Part shown: one piece after another, positions 46,290 through 56,012 of the stretch | Numbering within the stretch: position 1 is the first letter of the stretch | How the letters are laid out: each line of letters opens with the position of its first letter | NCBI GenBank assembly: GCA_028689665.1 | Contig: JAQVCR010000001.1 | Location: 1 to 64,000, forward strand | Source of the DNA: Muribaculaceae bacterium | GTDB taxonomy: Bacteria > Bacteroidota > Bacteroidia > Bacteroidales > Muribaculaceae | Direction: 5' to 3' | DNA length: 64,000 nt | Notes under the pieces: generated by a model | Databases searched by the model: none | Seen by the model: only the letters and a program-made list of their open reading frames with translations | What the model was told of the DNA's origin: nothing | Position numbers and translations under genes: made by a program

Positions 46290-47480
46290 TCATTTCATTT
46301 TGATTCTTTGCCATGTAAAATTTGACTTACGATAATACCGTCCAATCAAGTGGAATTGCATATTTACAAACGGACGTAACATAAGAAAGATTGGCAATGA
46401 GAACATTAGCTTGCGCGAATTTAATACCAACGCCGCCCTTCTATAAAATATTATATTTATTACAACTACCAATAAAAATAGAATAATACATATAATTGCA
46501 GGCAAGATGCTAGGTAATGCAACAATTGAACAACAGATAAGCGAACACACAAATAAATAATTTACAATTGTTATTACCGACGTTGTGTGCTTTGCCATTG
46601 TGTGAAGATAGCTTTGTGTGAAATCGTAGCGCAACTTTAATTCTTTAAAAGCATCTTTCACATCATCATAGAACACTTCTACCTGACTGTCAGAGTTAAG
46701 CTGAACTTTCGTGTTTTCTCCTGTTGCTATCTCATTGATAAAAAGATCATCTTCGCCGTAATGTAAATTTAAAGTTTTAGAGAAGCCCTTATTCTCAAAG
46801 AATAATTTCTTACGATAGGCTAAATTATTTCCATCGCCGCGATAAGGCTTTCCACGCAAAGCATAGGAAAGATATTGAACAGAATTAAACACTTCGTCAA
46901 AACTTCGATAGCATTTACCTATTCCATTGTCATCTTTATAATTGCTATAAGAATAGCCCAACACGATGTCAACGTCATCGTTAAATGAGCTCATCATCGA
47001 AGTTATCCAATTATTGCTATTTATTGAGCAATTGCCTGAAGTAGTGAGAATTATATCATATTTAGCAGCCTTGATACCTAGCGTGAGTGCCAGCTTTTTG
47101 CGTGATAGGTTGAGAGTTCCCTTAGGTATAAAAGTATGATAAAGATTAGAATATTCAAACGACAACTCGGTGAGTAAATCTTGTGTAGAATCGGAAGATC
47201 CATCATCGACCACAACCACCTCATATTCCGAATCATAATTCTGATTCATAATACTATAAATCAATTGTCTTAGATTAGCAGCATCGTTGCATGTATATAT
47301 AATTACCGAAACAGCAGGTAACTCCGCACCCGGCTCTTTATCAGCACTAGCATTCGTAGCCTTAAAAATAATATTAAAACGACGAGGATACCATATCAGC
47401 AAAACAATAGCCGATATTATAGATATGATGAGACACGAAATTGTGTAGATGTTCATCGAAAAAGATAAATACATATTCAT
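46290..47480 (-). CDS. Membrane-bound glycosyltransferase family 2
   Basis: 396 residues. An N-terminal helix (about 11-27) precedes the GT-A domain with VSVIIYTCNDAANLRQLIYS, VVVVDDGSSDSTQDLL and TTSGNCSINSNNWI. LRGKPYRGDGNNLAYRK and LHYGEDDLFINEIA are the later acceptor-side motifs. C-terminal helices lie at about 300-345. The arrangement resembles processive or cellulose-synthase-like GT2 members without the QxxRW motif in clear form. It is transcribed away from the exopolysaccharide operon whose first gene starts 124 nt away. Confidence 0.87.
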   Translation of the reverse strand: MNMYLSFSMNIYTISCLIISIISAIVLLIWYPRRFNIIFKATNASADKEPGAELPAVSVIIYTCNDAANLRQLIYSIMNQNYDSEYEVVVVDDGSSDSTQDLLTELSFEYSNLYHTFIPKGTLNLSRKKLALTLGIKAAKYDIILTTSGNCSINSNNWITSMMSSFNDDVDIVLGYSYSNYKDDNGIGKCYRSFDEVFNSVQYLSYALRGKPYRGDGNNLAYRKKLFFENKGFSKTLNLHYGEDDLFINEIATGENTKVQLNSDSQVEVFYDDVKDAFKELKLRYDFTQSYLHTMAKHTTSVITIVNYLFVCSLICCSIVALPSILPAIICIILFLLVVVINIIFYRRAALVLNSRKLMFSLPIFLMLRPFVNMQFHLIGRYYRKSNFTWQRIKMK

Positions 47481-47604
47481 TGTTAATTATTCAGCAAATT
47501 TAATCATCTATCTCCTAATACAGATAATAGAAACCAATTATTATTCATTAAATATATAATTTTATCGATATTTCGACGTTAAAATATAAGAATTATAATT
47601 CAAT

Positions 47605-49026
47605 ATGAGCGAGTCAAATTCGGGAAGGACAATTAAATTGCTGAAGGATATAGGAATATATGCTATCGGGAATTTAGGGTCGAAGCTAGTTACATTTATG
47701 CTAGTTCCGCTCTACACCCACTATATCAAGCCCGATGCTTATGGATATTACGATATTTGCCTCACTGCCGTGTTTATTCTTATGCCATTTCTTTCACTTC
47801 AGCTCCGCGATGGTGGATTTAGATTCCTAATAGAAGCAAAAGACGGCGAACGCAAACGTGCAATAATAACATTCGTATACAAGACTCTATTCCTCAATTC
47901 GCTTATAACAATAACTCTAGGTATAATATCAGCTTTCTTCCTCAGCCTCGAATATCTAGGACTACTCATAGCTCTGCTCATAGCTATGAGCATATATGAA
48001 GTTGTAATTCAGGTAATTAGAGGCCTTGGATACACAAAACATTTTGTAGCATCAGGAATAATTTCGGCATTTCTAATCGGTATTTTCAGCCTGATATTTG
48101 TGGTGTGGCTGGATATGCAAATCGAAGGAATATTCCTTGCTAACATCCTTGCTCGATTGCTCACCATCTTAATTCTAGAAATAAGATTAAAAATTCTTCT
48201 TCGATATTTCAGATACCGCTTTAACGACAAAGCAGTAAATAAAGAAATAATAAAATACTGTCTTCCTCTTCTACCCGGCACAATATGCTGGTGGCTGGTA
48301 GGCAGCAGCAACAAATTTTTTATCGAGCACTATCTGGGGCTTGATCAAAACGGGCTTTATGCCGTAGCTCTTAAATTTACAGCCATTCTCGAGACAATTG
48401 CATTTATATTCTACCAAGCATGGCAAGAAACAGCAATAAGGCAATACGACTCGAAAGACCGCGACCGATATTTCTCAAAAATATTCAACAACTACCTTTA
48501 TATCCTCGGCACGCTAGTGATTCTGTTTCCTTTCGTATTAAAGCTCAATTATTTCTGGCTTGTCGACTCGGCTTACAACTCTAGCGCACAATATCTATTC
48601 CCTCTCTCTATTTCTGCCATGATATATTCGCTGGCAGCATTCTTCGATATGGGATACCAATGCTCGAAGCGCACAATATACACACTTCCGGGAATTGCAT
48701 TAGCAGCAATTGTAAACATAATTGCCAACTACTTCTTAATTCAAGAATTTCAAACTTTCGGCATTATTGCAAGTTCAATAATCACATTTTTAACACTTCT
48801 AATATACCGATTAATCGACACACGTCGCTTTTTCAAAATTGGCATCACCCATCGTTCTTTTGTGATTATTACACTTATAATAATCAGTGGCACAATATTC
48901 TATCTCATCAGCTCAACTACAATTATTATTCTATATATTGTCTTTCTGCTGGCAATAATAGGTTATCTTGCCCCACAAGAGATAAAGAACGCCATATTAA
49001 ATAAGGCTAATTTGAAGAAAACATAG
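47605..49026 (+). CDS. Wzx-type polysaccharide flippase
   Basis: 473 residues and about 14 membrane helices, with the MATE/MOP-type start LKDIGIYAIGNLGSKLVTFM and MLVPLYTHYIKPDAYGYYDI. ILPFLSLQLRDGGFRF-like and GSSNKFFIEHYLGLDQNGLY segments are typical of O-antigen flippases. It would move lipid-linked repeat units to the periplasmic face. It is first of the forward-oriented exopolysaccharide genes, with the export genes wza and wzc downstream. Confidence 0.9.
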   Translation: MSESNSGRTIKLLKDIGIYAIGNLGSKLVTFMLVPLYTHYIKPDAYGYYDICLTAVFILMPFLSLQLRDGGFRFLIEAKDGERKRAIITFVYKTLFLNSLITITLGIISAFFLSLEYLGLLIALLIAMSIYEVVIQVIRGLGYTKHFVASGIISAFLIGIFSLIFVVWLDMQIEGIFLANILARLLTILILEIRLKILLRYFRYRFNDKAVNKEIIKYCLPLLPGTICWWLVGSSNKFFIEHYLGLDQNGLYAVALKFTAILETIAFIFYQAWQETAIRQYDSKDRDRYFSKIFNNYLYILGTLVILFPFVLKLNYFWLVDSAYNSSAQYLFPLSISAMIYSLAAFFDMGYQCSKRTIYTLPGIALAAIVNIIANYFLIQEFQTFGIIASSIITFLTLLIYRLIDTRRFFKIGITHRSFVIITLIIISGTIFYLISSTTIIILYIVFLLAIIGYLAPQEIKNAILNKANLKKT

Positions 49027-49118
49027 CACTTTACATAATATAATGTCTATTATCTCGTTCATATTAATGATTACTTTCACAAATGTAATTATAAACTTAT
49101 ATATTTAAATATTATAGA

Positions 49119-49922
49119 ATGAAACTGTATTTACTACCTTTTCTGTGCATAATTATTGCTCTTTCGTCATGTTCTTCTCAAAAGAACAGCCTTACCTACT
49201 TTGAAAATATCAAAGGTTCACAATCTGGGGCTTTCAACAGCTCCGACTACGAAATCAAAATCGCTCCCGACGATGAGCTACTTATTACCGTAACCTCTTT
49301 AGTACCCGAAGCCACATTAGCATTTAATTTGCCTCTTGTCAACCCGGCAATGATGGAGACACTCACATCACAATCACAACCTCAACAACAGACTTACAGA
49401 GTAGACCGAGAAGGCAACTTAGAATTCCCGGTACTAGGAAAGATACACGTAGAAGGTCTGTCGACCGACAAAATAAAAGAAATTCTAAAAACAAAAATAA
49501 CAGAAACCGTAGAATCACCTATCGTAAGAGTAGAATTGGTAAACTTCCGAGTTAATGTACTCGGCGAAGTAAAAGTGCCGGGAGCTGTAAACGTATCACG
49601 TCAACGCTTCTCAATATTCGATGCACTAGCCCAAGCAGGCGACCTCACCGAATTCGGACTTAGAGAAAACATACTCCTAATACGCGAACAAAACGGACAA
49701 AAAACATACAATCGCATCAACCTCAACGATGCAAATGTAGTATCATCGCCCTACTACTATCTTCAACAGAACGACGTAATATATGTCGAGCCAAACAGAA
49801 TCAAAAAAGATAACTCAAAATACAATCAAAACAACGCCTTCAAGCTATCAGTGGTAGCAACAGTAGTAAGTGCAATATCAGTTATCGCATCATTAGTAAT
49901 CGCATTAGCAATAAAGAATTAA
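49119..49922 (+). CDS. Polysaccharide export lipoprotein (Wza-like)
   Basis: 267 residues. Lipoprotein signal with C18 in ALSSC. The Poly_export domain (about 45-140) opens DYEIKIAPDDELLITV and contains RVDREGNLEFPVLGKIHVEG. An SLBB domain follows (about 150-225: NVLGEVKVPGAVNVSRQRFS then FDALAQAGDLTEFG). The end is one membrane helix (about 245-264), the short form usual in Bacteroidetes rather than the long E. coli Wza. It forms the outer-membrane pore of the capsule/EPS exporter. 9 nt before the wzc-like gene. Confidence 0.93.
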   Translation: MKLYLLPFLCIIIALSSCSSQKNSLTYFENIKGSQSGAFNSSDYEIKIAPDDELLITVTSLVPEATLAFNLPLVNPAMMETLTSQSQPQQQTYRVDREGNLEFPVLGKIHVEGLSTDKIKEILKTKITETVESPIVRVELVNFRVNVLGEVKVPGAVNVSRQRFSIFDALAQAGDLTEFGLRENILLIREQNGQKTYNRINLNDANVVSSPYYYLQQNDVIYVEPNRIKKDNSKYNQNNAFKLSVVATVVSAISVIASLVIALAIKN

Positions 49923-49931
49923 AAAAAAGAC

Positions 49932-52241
49932 ATGGAACAAAATATAAGTAATTCAAAAATAGATTTATCCGATTTTTTCTCTAAATTCAAAAGACACTGG
50001 TGGTGGTTTTTGATATCTATATTTGTATGTTTAGCTCTTGCCTTTACTTATATAAAAGTGAAGCGACCGGTATATGATATTACCGCTAAAATTCTTGTAA
50101 CATCCGATGATGGGGGCGGTATGGGTGGATCGATTATGAAAAATCTTTCTCTTCTAGGTCAAGGATCGGCAGAAACAGACGATGAAGTAGAGATTCTAAG
50201 TTCACACACAATACTTGTAAAAGCATTAAAGAGCCTTAAACAGAATCGTGTCTACTCTAATAAGACAGGGCTATTAACTAAAAAAGTTTACTATAACAAT
50301 TCACCTATCGAGATTCAAGCACCAGATGCATTAATGGATACTCTAAGCGAATCTATCTCATTTAAAGTAAATATTAAAGAAAATGGGAAAGCCGATATCG
50401 TCGTAAAGAAAGGGTTCTTTACAACTTATTTAGAGCTAGAAGATACCGAGCTACCTACAACAATAAATATCCCCTATGGTAAATATTCTATTACTAAGAC
50501 TAATTTTTTCGTTCCCGGCGAAGAGTATAAAATAAGAGCAAGCATAGGTTCATACTCAGGAATTTCAGAAAAGCTAACCGAAACAATTTCTATTTATCCG
50601 GCATCAAAGAAATCAAACAGTATAACGATAACTACACAAAGTGCTGATGTAAAGAAAGATAAAGATTTAATTAATAAAATAATTTTCCTTTATAACGAGC
50701 GTGGAGTAGATGTAAAGAATGAAATTGCCCAAAAAACAAAACAATTTATAGATGAACGTCTAAACATTCTTTATGGCGACCTCTCAAAATCAGAAAGCAA
50801 TATTGAGCAATTCAAGAAAACTAATAATTTTGTTGACCTAGGGGCTGAGACACAATATCAACTAACAAAAAAAGGGTCGTTAGAAGGACAGTTGCTTAGT
50901 ATTGAATCAGAAATTATGGTTTCTGAAATGGTTAAATCATTTTTACAAAAAAGAGATAACAAATACTCCCTTATTCCTTTTACTACAGGAAAAGGAGCCG
51001 CAACAGAGGCTATCAACAATTACAACGGACTTATCTTGGAATATATCAAGCTAATGAACAATGCTAAACAAGATAATATAGTTCTTAAGTCGTTACAAAA
51101 ACAGATTGATGCACTTCGTGGAAATGTACTTGAAAGTGTAGATAAAGAGCTCGATGCAAGCAAGATTATAAGAAATGAGCTTGCTAGCAAATCGGCTTCA
51201 TCAATATCCAAGCTAGGGAATATCCCGACGCAAGAAAAAGCATTTATCGACTTGAAACGTTCGCAGACAGTACAAAACTATCTATATAGCTTCCTCCTTC
51301 AGAAGAAAGAAGAAAATGAATTAGTTCTTGCTGCAGCAATACCAAAGGGACAAATTATTGATAACGCCTACTCATCGGCTAAGCCGGTGAAGCCAATAAA
51401 GCCACTAATAGTTATAGGTGCATTATTATTCGGACTACTTATACCTATAATAATTATTTATACTATCGAATTGTTTAAGACAAAATTCAACACTACTGAT
51501 GAGCTATCTAAAATAACATCATTGCCAATTCTTGGTGAGATATGCCACAATCATAAAGAAACTTGTCTTGTCGTTAAAAATGGTCGTACTTCATCTATCG
51601 TTGAACTTTTCCGACTCATTAGAAACAACATTCAATTTATGTTACCTAATAATGATGATAAGGTTATTTTAATTACATCGTCAATAAGTGGAGAAGGAAA
51701 ATCGTTTGCCAGCTCAAACATTGCCTCATCGCTAGCTTTATTAAATAAAAAGGTAGTGATTGTAGGTATGGATATACGTTCGCCTCAGCTCTCTAAAAAT
51801 TTTGAGATACAATCAGCTCCGGGACTAACAAATTATTTATCCGATAATAATATTGACTTAACTTCAATCACACAACAATCTCATTTAGACAACTTAGATG
51901 TCATTGTAGCTGGTCCAATCCCTCCTAACCCATCTGAGCTTTTACTTTCCAGCAGAGTAAATGAATTAATTACAGTATTAAAAGAAAAATACGATTACAT
52001 TGTACTCGATTCTGCACCAATAGCCTTAGTAAGTGATACATTCTCACTCAATAAGTATGCCGATATGACTATATATGTAACACGTGCCAACTATACTAAG
52101 AAACAATTCATTAAATATATTAACGACGTTGCCACTAGAAGACAATTAACCAACGTAGCATTAATAGTAAACGATACCGATAGCAAATTATCTCATGGAT
52201 ATGGATATGGCTATGGAAAATCAAACGAAGAAGAAGAATAA
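49932..52241 (+). CDS. Wzc-like chain-length regulator and tyrosine kinase
   Basis: 769 residues. A Wzz domain (about 10-150) with the first helix near 29-47 is followed by a long coiled-coil periplasmic part and a second helix near 490-510. The cytoplasmic BY-kinase has Walker A SGEGKS (about 586-591), Walker A' VVIVGMDIRSP and Walker B YIVLDSAPIAL. The C-terminus is a tyrosine-rich cluster, HGYGYGYGKSNEEEE, the expected autophosphorylation tail. The proline- and aspartate-rich loop PVKPIKPL before the second helix is the usual Wzz signature. It controls polymer length and export together with the Wza-like pore. Confidence 0.93.
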   Translation: MEQNISNSKIDLSDFFSKFKRHWWWFLISIFVCLALAFTYIKVKRPVYDITAKILVTSDDGGGMGGSIMKNLSLLGQGSAETDDEVEILSSHTILVKALKSLKQNRVYSNKTGLLTKKVYYNNSPIEIQAPDALMDTLSESISFKVNIKENGKADIVVKKGFFTTYLELEDTELPTTINIPYGKYSITKTNFFVPGEEYKIRASIGSYSGISEKLTETISIYPASKKSNSITITTQSADVKKDKDLINKIIFLYNERGVDVKNEIAQKTKQFIDERLNILYGDLSKSESNIEQFKKTNNFVDLGAETQYQLTKKGSLEGQLLSIESEIMVSEMVKSFLQKRDNKYSLIPFTTGKGAATEAINNYNGLILEYIKLMNNAKQDNIVLKSLQKQIDALRGNVLESVDKELDASKIIRNELASKSASSISKLGNIPTQEKAFIDLKRSQTVQNYLYSFLLQKKEENELVLAAAIPKGQIIDNAYSSAKPVKPIKPLIVIGALLFGLLIPIIIIYTIELFKTKFNTTDELSKITSLPILGEICHNHKETCLVVKNGRTSSIVELFRLIRNNIQFMLPNNDDKVILITSSISGEGKSFASSNIASSLALLNKKVVIVGMDIRSPQLSKNFEIQSAPGLTNYLSDNNIDLTSITQQSHLDNLDVIVAGPIPPNPSELLLSSRVNELITVLKEKYDYIVLDSAPIALVSDTFSLNKYADMTIYVTRANYTKKQFIKYINDVATRRQLTNVALIVNDTDSKLSHGYGYGYGKSNEEEE

Positions 52242-52255
52242 GCTATCATATTTTT

Positions 52256-53659
52256 ATGGATAGAATATTAATATTTACAGTCCTTATATTGTCTCTAATT
52301 TTTTTATTTATAAAAAATAGAGACAATATTACTTATCAGAAACTCACTGAGATTATGATCGCATTATACATTTTCTCGTGCGCTTTTCCACGACTGTTTA
52401 TGCCATTATATTATGTTACGGCTGAGACTATGGGCTGGGGGACATTTGGTAATGCCTTTAGAATGGGGTCATACTTCTATTTTATCCCCTATTTTATGTT
52501 TATCCAGATTAAGCAATCGGCATTTAAAATACCTAAAATAAATATTCTAATATTATCATCATTTGCAATATTTATAGCCTACATAGCATTAAATACAAAT
52601 AATACAGTCATTTCATCATCATACATTCCGATATTTTACTTCGTCACTTATGCATTTTTCTTATATCTAATTATTATTAGTTGTTCACTTAAAACAATTA
52701 TTAATGGTATATATCTTGGCTTCTCCATAACAGTATGCCTGCATCTTCTATTAGCCATACTATTCCCGGTATTAGATATTAAAGCTGTTACTACATTATT
52801 TTTTAAAGAAGCTACTGTAAGATCTGCTGAAAGAGCCGGAGCAGTTGGAACTTTTGGACACCCTAATAATTTTGCAGTGTACGCATCCTATTATTTTATG
52901 TTCTTTATTGGTTGTGTGTTTACTAAATTCAGATATAAAAACAGCATTATTTTTGCCATACTGTCTTTCGTTATAATAATTCTTACAATGTCTAGAAGTG
53001 CATTAATGGGCTCGGCTTTAGGATTAATAATGATTATCGCCCTTTATATATATCGAGAACATAAAATATTTAGCCCAAAGATTATTTTTAAAGGCATATT
53101 GCCGGCAATAATTGCAATAGTACTTCTTCTCGTTTTCACCCCATTATCCAATCTATTCTTTGAATCGGATATGGACGAAATGATGCTTGCCCGGTCAATG
53201 CACTACCTATGTGGCATAGAAATATTCAAACAATTCCCTATTACCGGGTTTGGACTAAATTCACATTTAAAGTATATGAGCGAAAATTTATATATCGATT
53301 TTAATACAATATTTGGTAAAACAGAATGGCTCGGTAATGATTTTATTTACTCTTATCCAATACACAATACGTGGCTGGTTATTTTGTGTGAGACCGGAAT
53401 AATTGGAATAACGACAGCGATTCTATTTATTGGAAATTTCTTCTTTCGCTTTAAACAATATGTTAAAGAGTCGAATTCAACTTATTTTTCAATTACAATA
53501 ATCACAGCTCTTGGTATAATATGTTGTCTTCTCGTTCAAGGAAATAGTGATTGGGCTCCACTAACCCCCACATCATTAAATATAAGTCTTCTATTCTTTA
53601 CCTTAAGTCTATGCAAAAAATACAGATTTGAGACAGAAAATAATACTTTAAAGATATAA
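52256..53659 (+). CDS. O-antigen polymerase/ligase family protein (Wzy-like)
   Basis: 467 residues and about 11 membrane helices, with a longer periplasmic loop between about 310 and 370 (HYLCGIEIFKQFPITGFGL then HNTWLVILCETGIIGI). That pattern of a loop with G-x-G-x-N, H and T residues is the Wzy_C/WaaL signature. It would polymerise repeat units made by the neighbouring transferases. The DNA from here to 55774 is clearly richer in A and T than the flanks. Confidence 0.85.
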   Translation: MDRILIFTVLILSLIFLFIKNRDNITYQKLTEIMIALYIFSCAFPRLFMPLYYVTAETMGWGTFGNAFRMGSYFYFIPYFMFIQIKQSAFKIPKINILILSSFAIFIAYIALNTNNTVISSSYIPIFYFVTYAFFLYLIIISCSLKTIINGIYLGFSITVCLHLLLAILFPVLDIKAVTTLFFKEATVRSAERAGAVGTFGHPNNFAVYASYYFMFFIGCVFTKFRYKNSIIFAILSFVIIILTMSRSALMGSALGLIMIIALYIYREHKIFSPKIIFKGILPAIIAIVLLLVFTPLSNLFFESDMDEMMLARSMHYLCGIEIFKQFPITGFGLNSHLKYMSENLYIDFNTIFGKTEWLGNDFIYSYPIHNTWLVILCETGIIGITTAILFIGNFFFRFKQYVKESNSTYFSITIITALGIICCLLVQGNSDWAPLTPTSLNISLLFFTLSLCKKYRFETENNTLKI

Positions 53660-53669
53660 TTTAAATAGC

Positions 53670-54779
53670 ATGAAAACAAATAATATTCTTTATATTATAA
53701 CAGAATATAACGGAGGAATGCGACCTTATGCATTATCTCTACTCAAAGTATTATATAAAAAAGGGGACAAAATAGCAGTAGTTATCAGAAATAACAATCT
53801 TCGTAATGAATTTAATTGGATTGATAAACCGGACATCAAATTCATAGAATATCCGGATAATAAGATCTCCAGAATTGGATTTCGCATATACCCAAAATCA
53901 TTAATCGACACAATTAATTCGATAATCTCACACTCAGATATTGATATTGCATATACTCTAACCGGCGAATTAATACTTTGTAATTTTTTAAAAAAATTGC
54001 AGACAAAAATTCCTGTACTACACACTATTCATGATGCTATTCCTCATGATACTAAGATTCTATCAATAAAACAATGGCTGAATAATCATTTTTTCCTCAC
54101 TCTGCCTAATCTGAAAATTAACAAAATTGCAAAAAATACAATTACTAATAGTAAATCACAATTAGATTACTTACGCCATAAATATCCTAATAACAATCAT
54201 TATTATTGCCCGTTCCCTTCTCTTATTACCGATGCAATAGTTAATGGAAACACTAACGTAAAAGAATTAATTAATACAGATCCCTACCTCCTTTTCTTTG
54301 GTCGAATAGAACAATACAAAGGAATACACCTCCTATATGATCTATATATTAATTATCCCGACCTACATAAATATCCTCTAGTAATTGCCGGCTCCGGAAA
54401 GATATATTTTGATAAAGACGACAACAACAAGAATATCAAATTTTTAAATAGATATTTTGAAGATGAAGAGCTGAAATCGCTATTCATGAAAGCCGAAGTT
54501 GTTGTATTCCCTTATATATCAGGCACTCAATCGGGAGTTCTATCATTAGCGTCATTCTTTGGAAAAAAAATTGTTGTCTCTAATATCCCATTTTTTAAAG
54601 AAACTGCTTACAATAACACTGGAATTACTATTACAGATGTAAACTCATTAGAAGTTTTCCATAAAGACATATTAGAAACATTAAATGATTGTAGCAGCAC
54701 CTATGATTATTATAAAACTAATTATAGCAAAGACAATCAATCAATATTAATCAACGACATTATTAAGAAGATTTTATAA
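53670..54779 (+). CDS. Glycosyltransferase family 4 (GT-B)
   Basis: 369 residues. The N-terminal half is poorly conserved (NILYIITEYNGGMRPYALSL). The C-terminal half has YLLFFGRIEQYKGIHLLYDL, IAGSGKIYFD, VVFPYISGTQSGVLSLASFF and KKIVVSNIPFFKE, the donor-binding part of GT4 enzymes with the E-x(7)-E region changed to S-G-V-L-S-L-A-S. The usual second glutamate is not visible, so the enzyme may be atypical. 10 nt after the polymerase gene and convergent with the acyltransferase gene (14 nt between them). Confidence 0.8.
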   Translation: MKTNNILYIITEYNGGMRPYALSLLKVLYKKGDKIAVVIRNNNLRNEFNWIDKPDIKFIEYPDNKISRIGFRIYPKSLIDTINSIISHSDIDIAYTLTGELILCNFLKKLQTKIPVLHTIHDAIPHDTKILSIKQWLNNHFFLTLPNLKINKIAKNTITNSKSQLDYLRHKYPNNNHYYCPFPSLITDAIVNGNTNVKELINTDPYLLFFGRIEQYKGIHLLYDLYINYPDLHKYPLVIAGSGKIYFDKDDNNKNIKFLNRYFEDEELKSLFMKAEVVVFPYISGTQSGVLSLASFFGKKIVVSNIPFFKETAYNNTGITITDVNSLEVFHKDILETLNDCSSTYDYYKTNYSKDNQSILINDIIKKIL

Positions 54780-54793
54780 AGCTCTCGAATAGC

Positions 54794-55774
54794 CTACATA
54801 ACTCTATCTGTCAAATATTTAGCCACTTTCCCAATCGGCATACAAAAAAGTAACGCTAATAAGATGGCAAAGATTGGATTCATTTCAAACCTTACAACTA
54901 TTGTGGAGTAAAACAACATATGTAAAATATATAACTCCAGAGAATATTTTCCCAACCAACTAAAAACAGCCCAAAATCTATTCTTTAATCCTTTTCTCTC
55001 GGTTTTAAAAGCTAAAATGCACAAGATAAGCAGGCCATAAAATCTAAAAATCACTTCATGAAAGTTATCTGCCAATACATAGTCTGATTTATAAAAATGA
55101 AGAATACACAATAATGTCGTAAGTATGCCAAATGATTTAATGAAACTTATACTTCTATCTGAATAAGCTATATAACCTAAATATATTCCAAGAATAAAAA
55201 TTACTATTTTATCTAAGCCAATATTAATTCTTTGGTAATAATCAGGGAAAAAGACATATATACTTACCGAGAGTATCGTAAATAATAGGCATATAATCAA
55301 CATTCTAACTAATACATTGTCTTGCTTTTTAAAAATAAATTTACAAAACAATGGAAACAATGCATATAAAAGCAGAGAGACAGAAATATACCACATACCA
55401 TTATTCCCATATATCCAAAAATAGACAGTAGATATATCAAGAAGAAATCTTGTTGGCGCAATCGTTTCTACAAAATCTAAATAAATATAGAAAGGAAATG
55501 AAATAATTAAAAATGGAATCAGTAGCCTTTTTATTCGCTTATGATAAAATGATTTTAAATCTTCATTCTTTACAAATGAATAATAAAGCCCAAATCCGGA
55601 TAATAACAAAAAGCCTTCTGTAAACAAAAGTCTGCACGAAGACGATAATACTTTAATAAACAAATTACAATTAGGATCAATATTGCTCCAAGATAAGAAA
55701 TGAGCAATCATAACATTAATAATTGCAATTCCCATTAGTTCAGACCTATAACGACTTATTAATTGAACTTTCAT
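54794..55774 (-). CDS. Acyltransferase 3 family (OafA/NodX-like) membrane protein
   Basis: 326 residues and about 9 to 10 helices. It starts SRYRSELMGIAIINVMIAHF, where the R-x-(x)-E-L-x-x-I-x-I and H correspond to the R and H of the family's first helix. Later FWIYGNNGMWYISVSLLLYA and LGKYSLELYILHMLFY are also conserved. It would O-acetylate or acylate a sugar of the exopolysaccharide. It is the only member of the cluster in reverse orientation apart from the GT2 gene at 46290. Confidence 0.87.
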   Translation of the reverse strand: MKVQLISRYRSELMGIAIINVMIAHFLSWSNIDPNCNLFIKVLSSSCRLLFTEGFLLLSGFGLYYSFVKNEDLKSFYHKRIKRLLIPFLIISFPFYIYLDFVETIAPTRFLLDISTVYFWIYGNNGMWYISVSLLLYALFPLFCKFIFKKQDNVLVRMLIICLLFTILSVSIYVFFPDYYQRINIGLDKIVIFILGIYLGYIAYSDRSISFIKSFGILTTLLCILHFYKSDYVLADNFHEVIFRFYGLLILCILAFKTERKGLKNRFWAVFSWLGKYSLELYILHMLFYSTIVVRFEMNPIFAILLALLFCMPIGKVAKYLTDRVM

Positions 55775-56012
55775 CAGCTTTCTTTATTAATAATCTACCT
55801 GCAAAGATAATAATAATTATGTTCGTTATAAATAATACATTTACAGTCTCCTTGTTTTTAAATATTTTAACTATTGCTTATGCAAATAGCTTACAAATAT
55901 TATTATTCGATCTTTACATTCTTTCATCTAATCGCATAACAACGATTTTACTAAATTAATACAATAACTATAATAATGTTACGTTATACATTATATCCTT
56001 AGAGATAAATAT

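Noticed and set aside
55723-55959. 78-codon plus-strand open frame upstream of the GT4 gene
   Set aside because: It overlaps the start of the acyltransferase gene, is composed of AT-rich chance codons, and has no promoter, ribosome site or family match.
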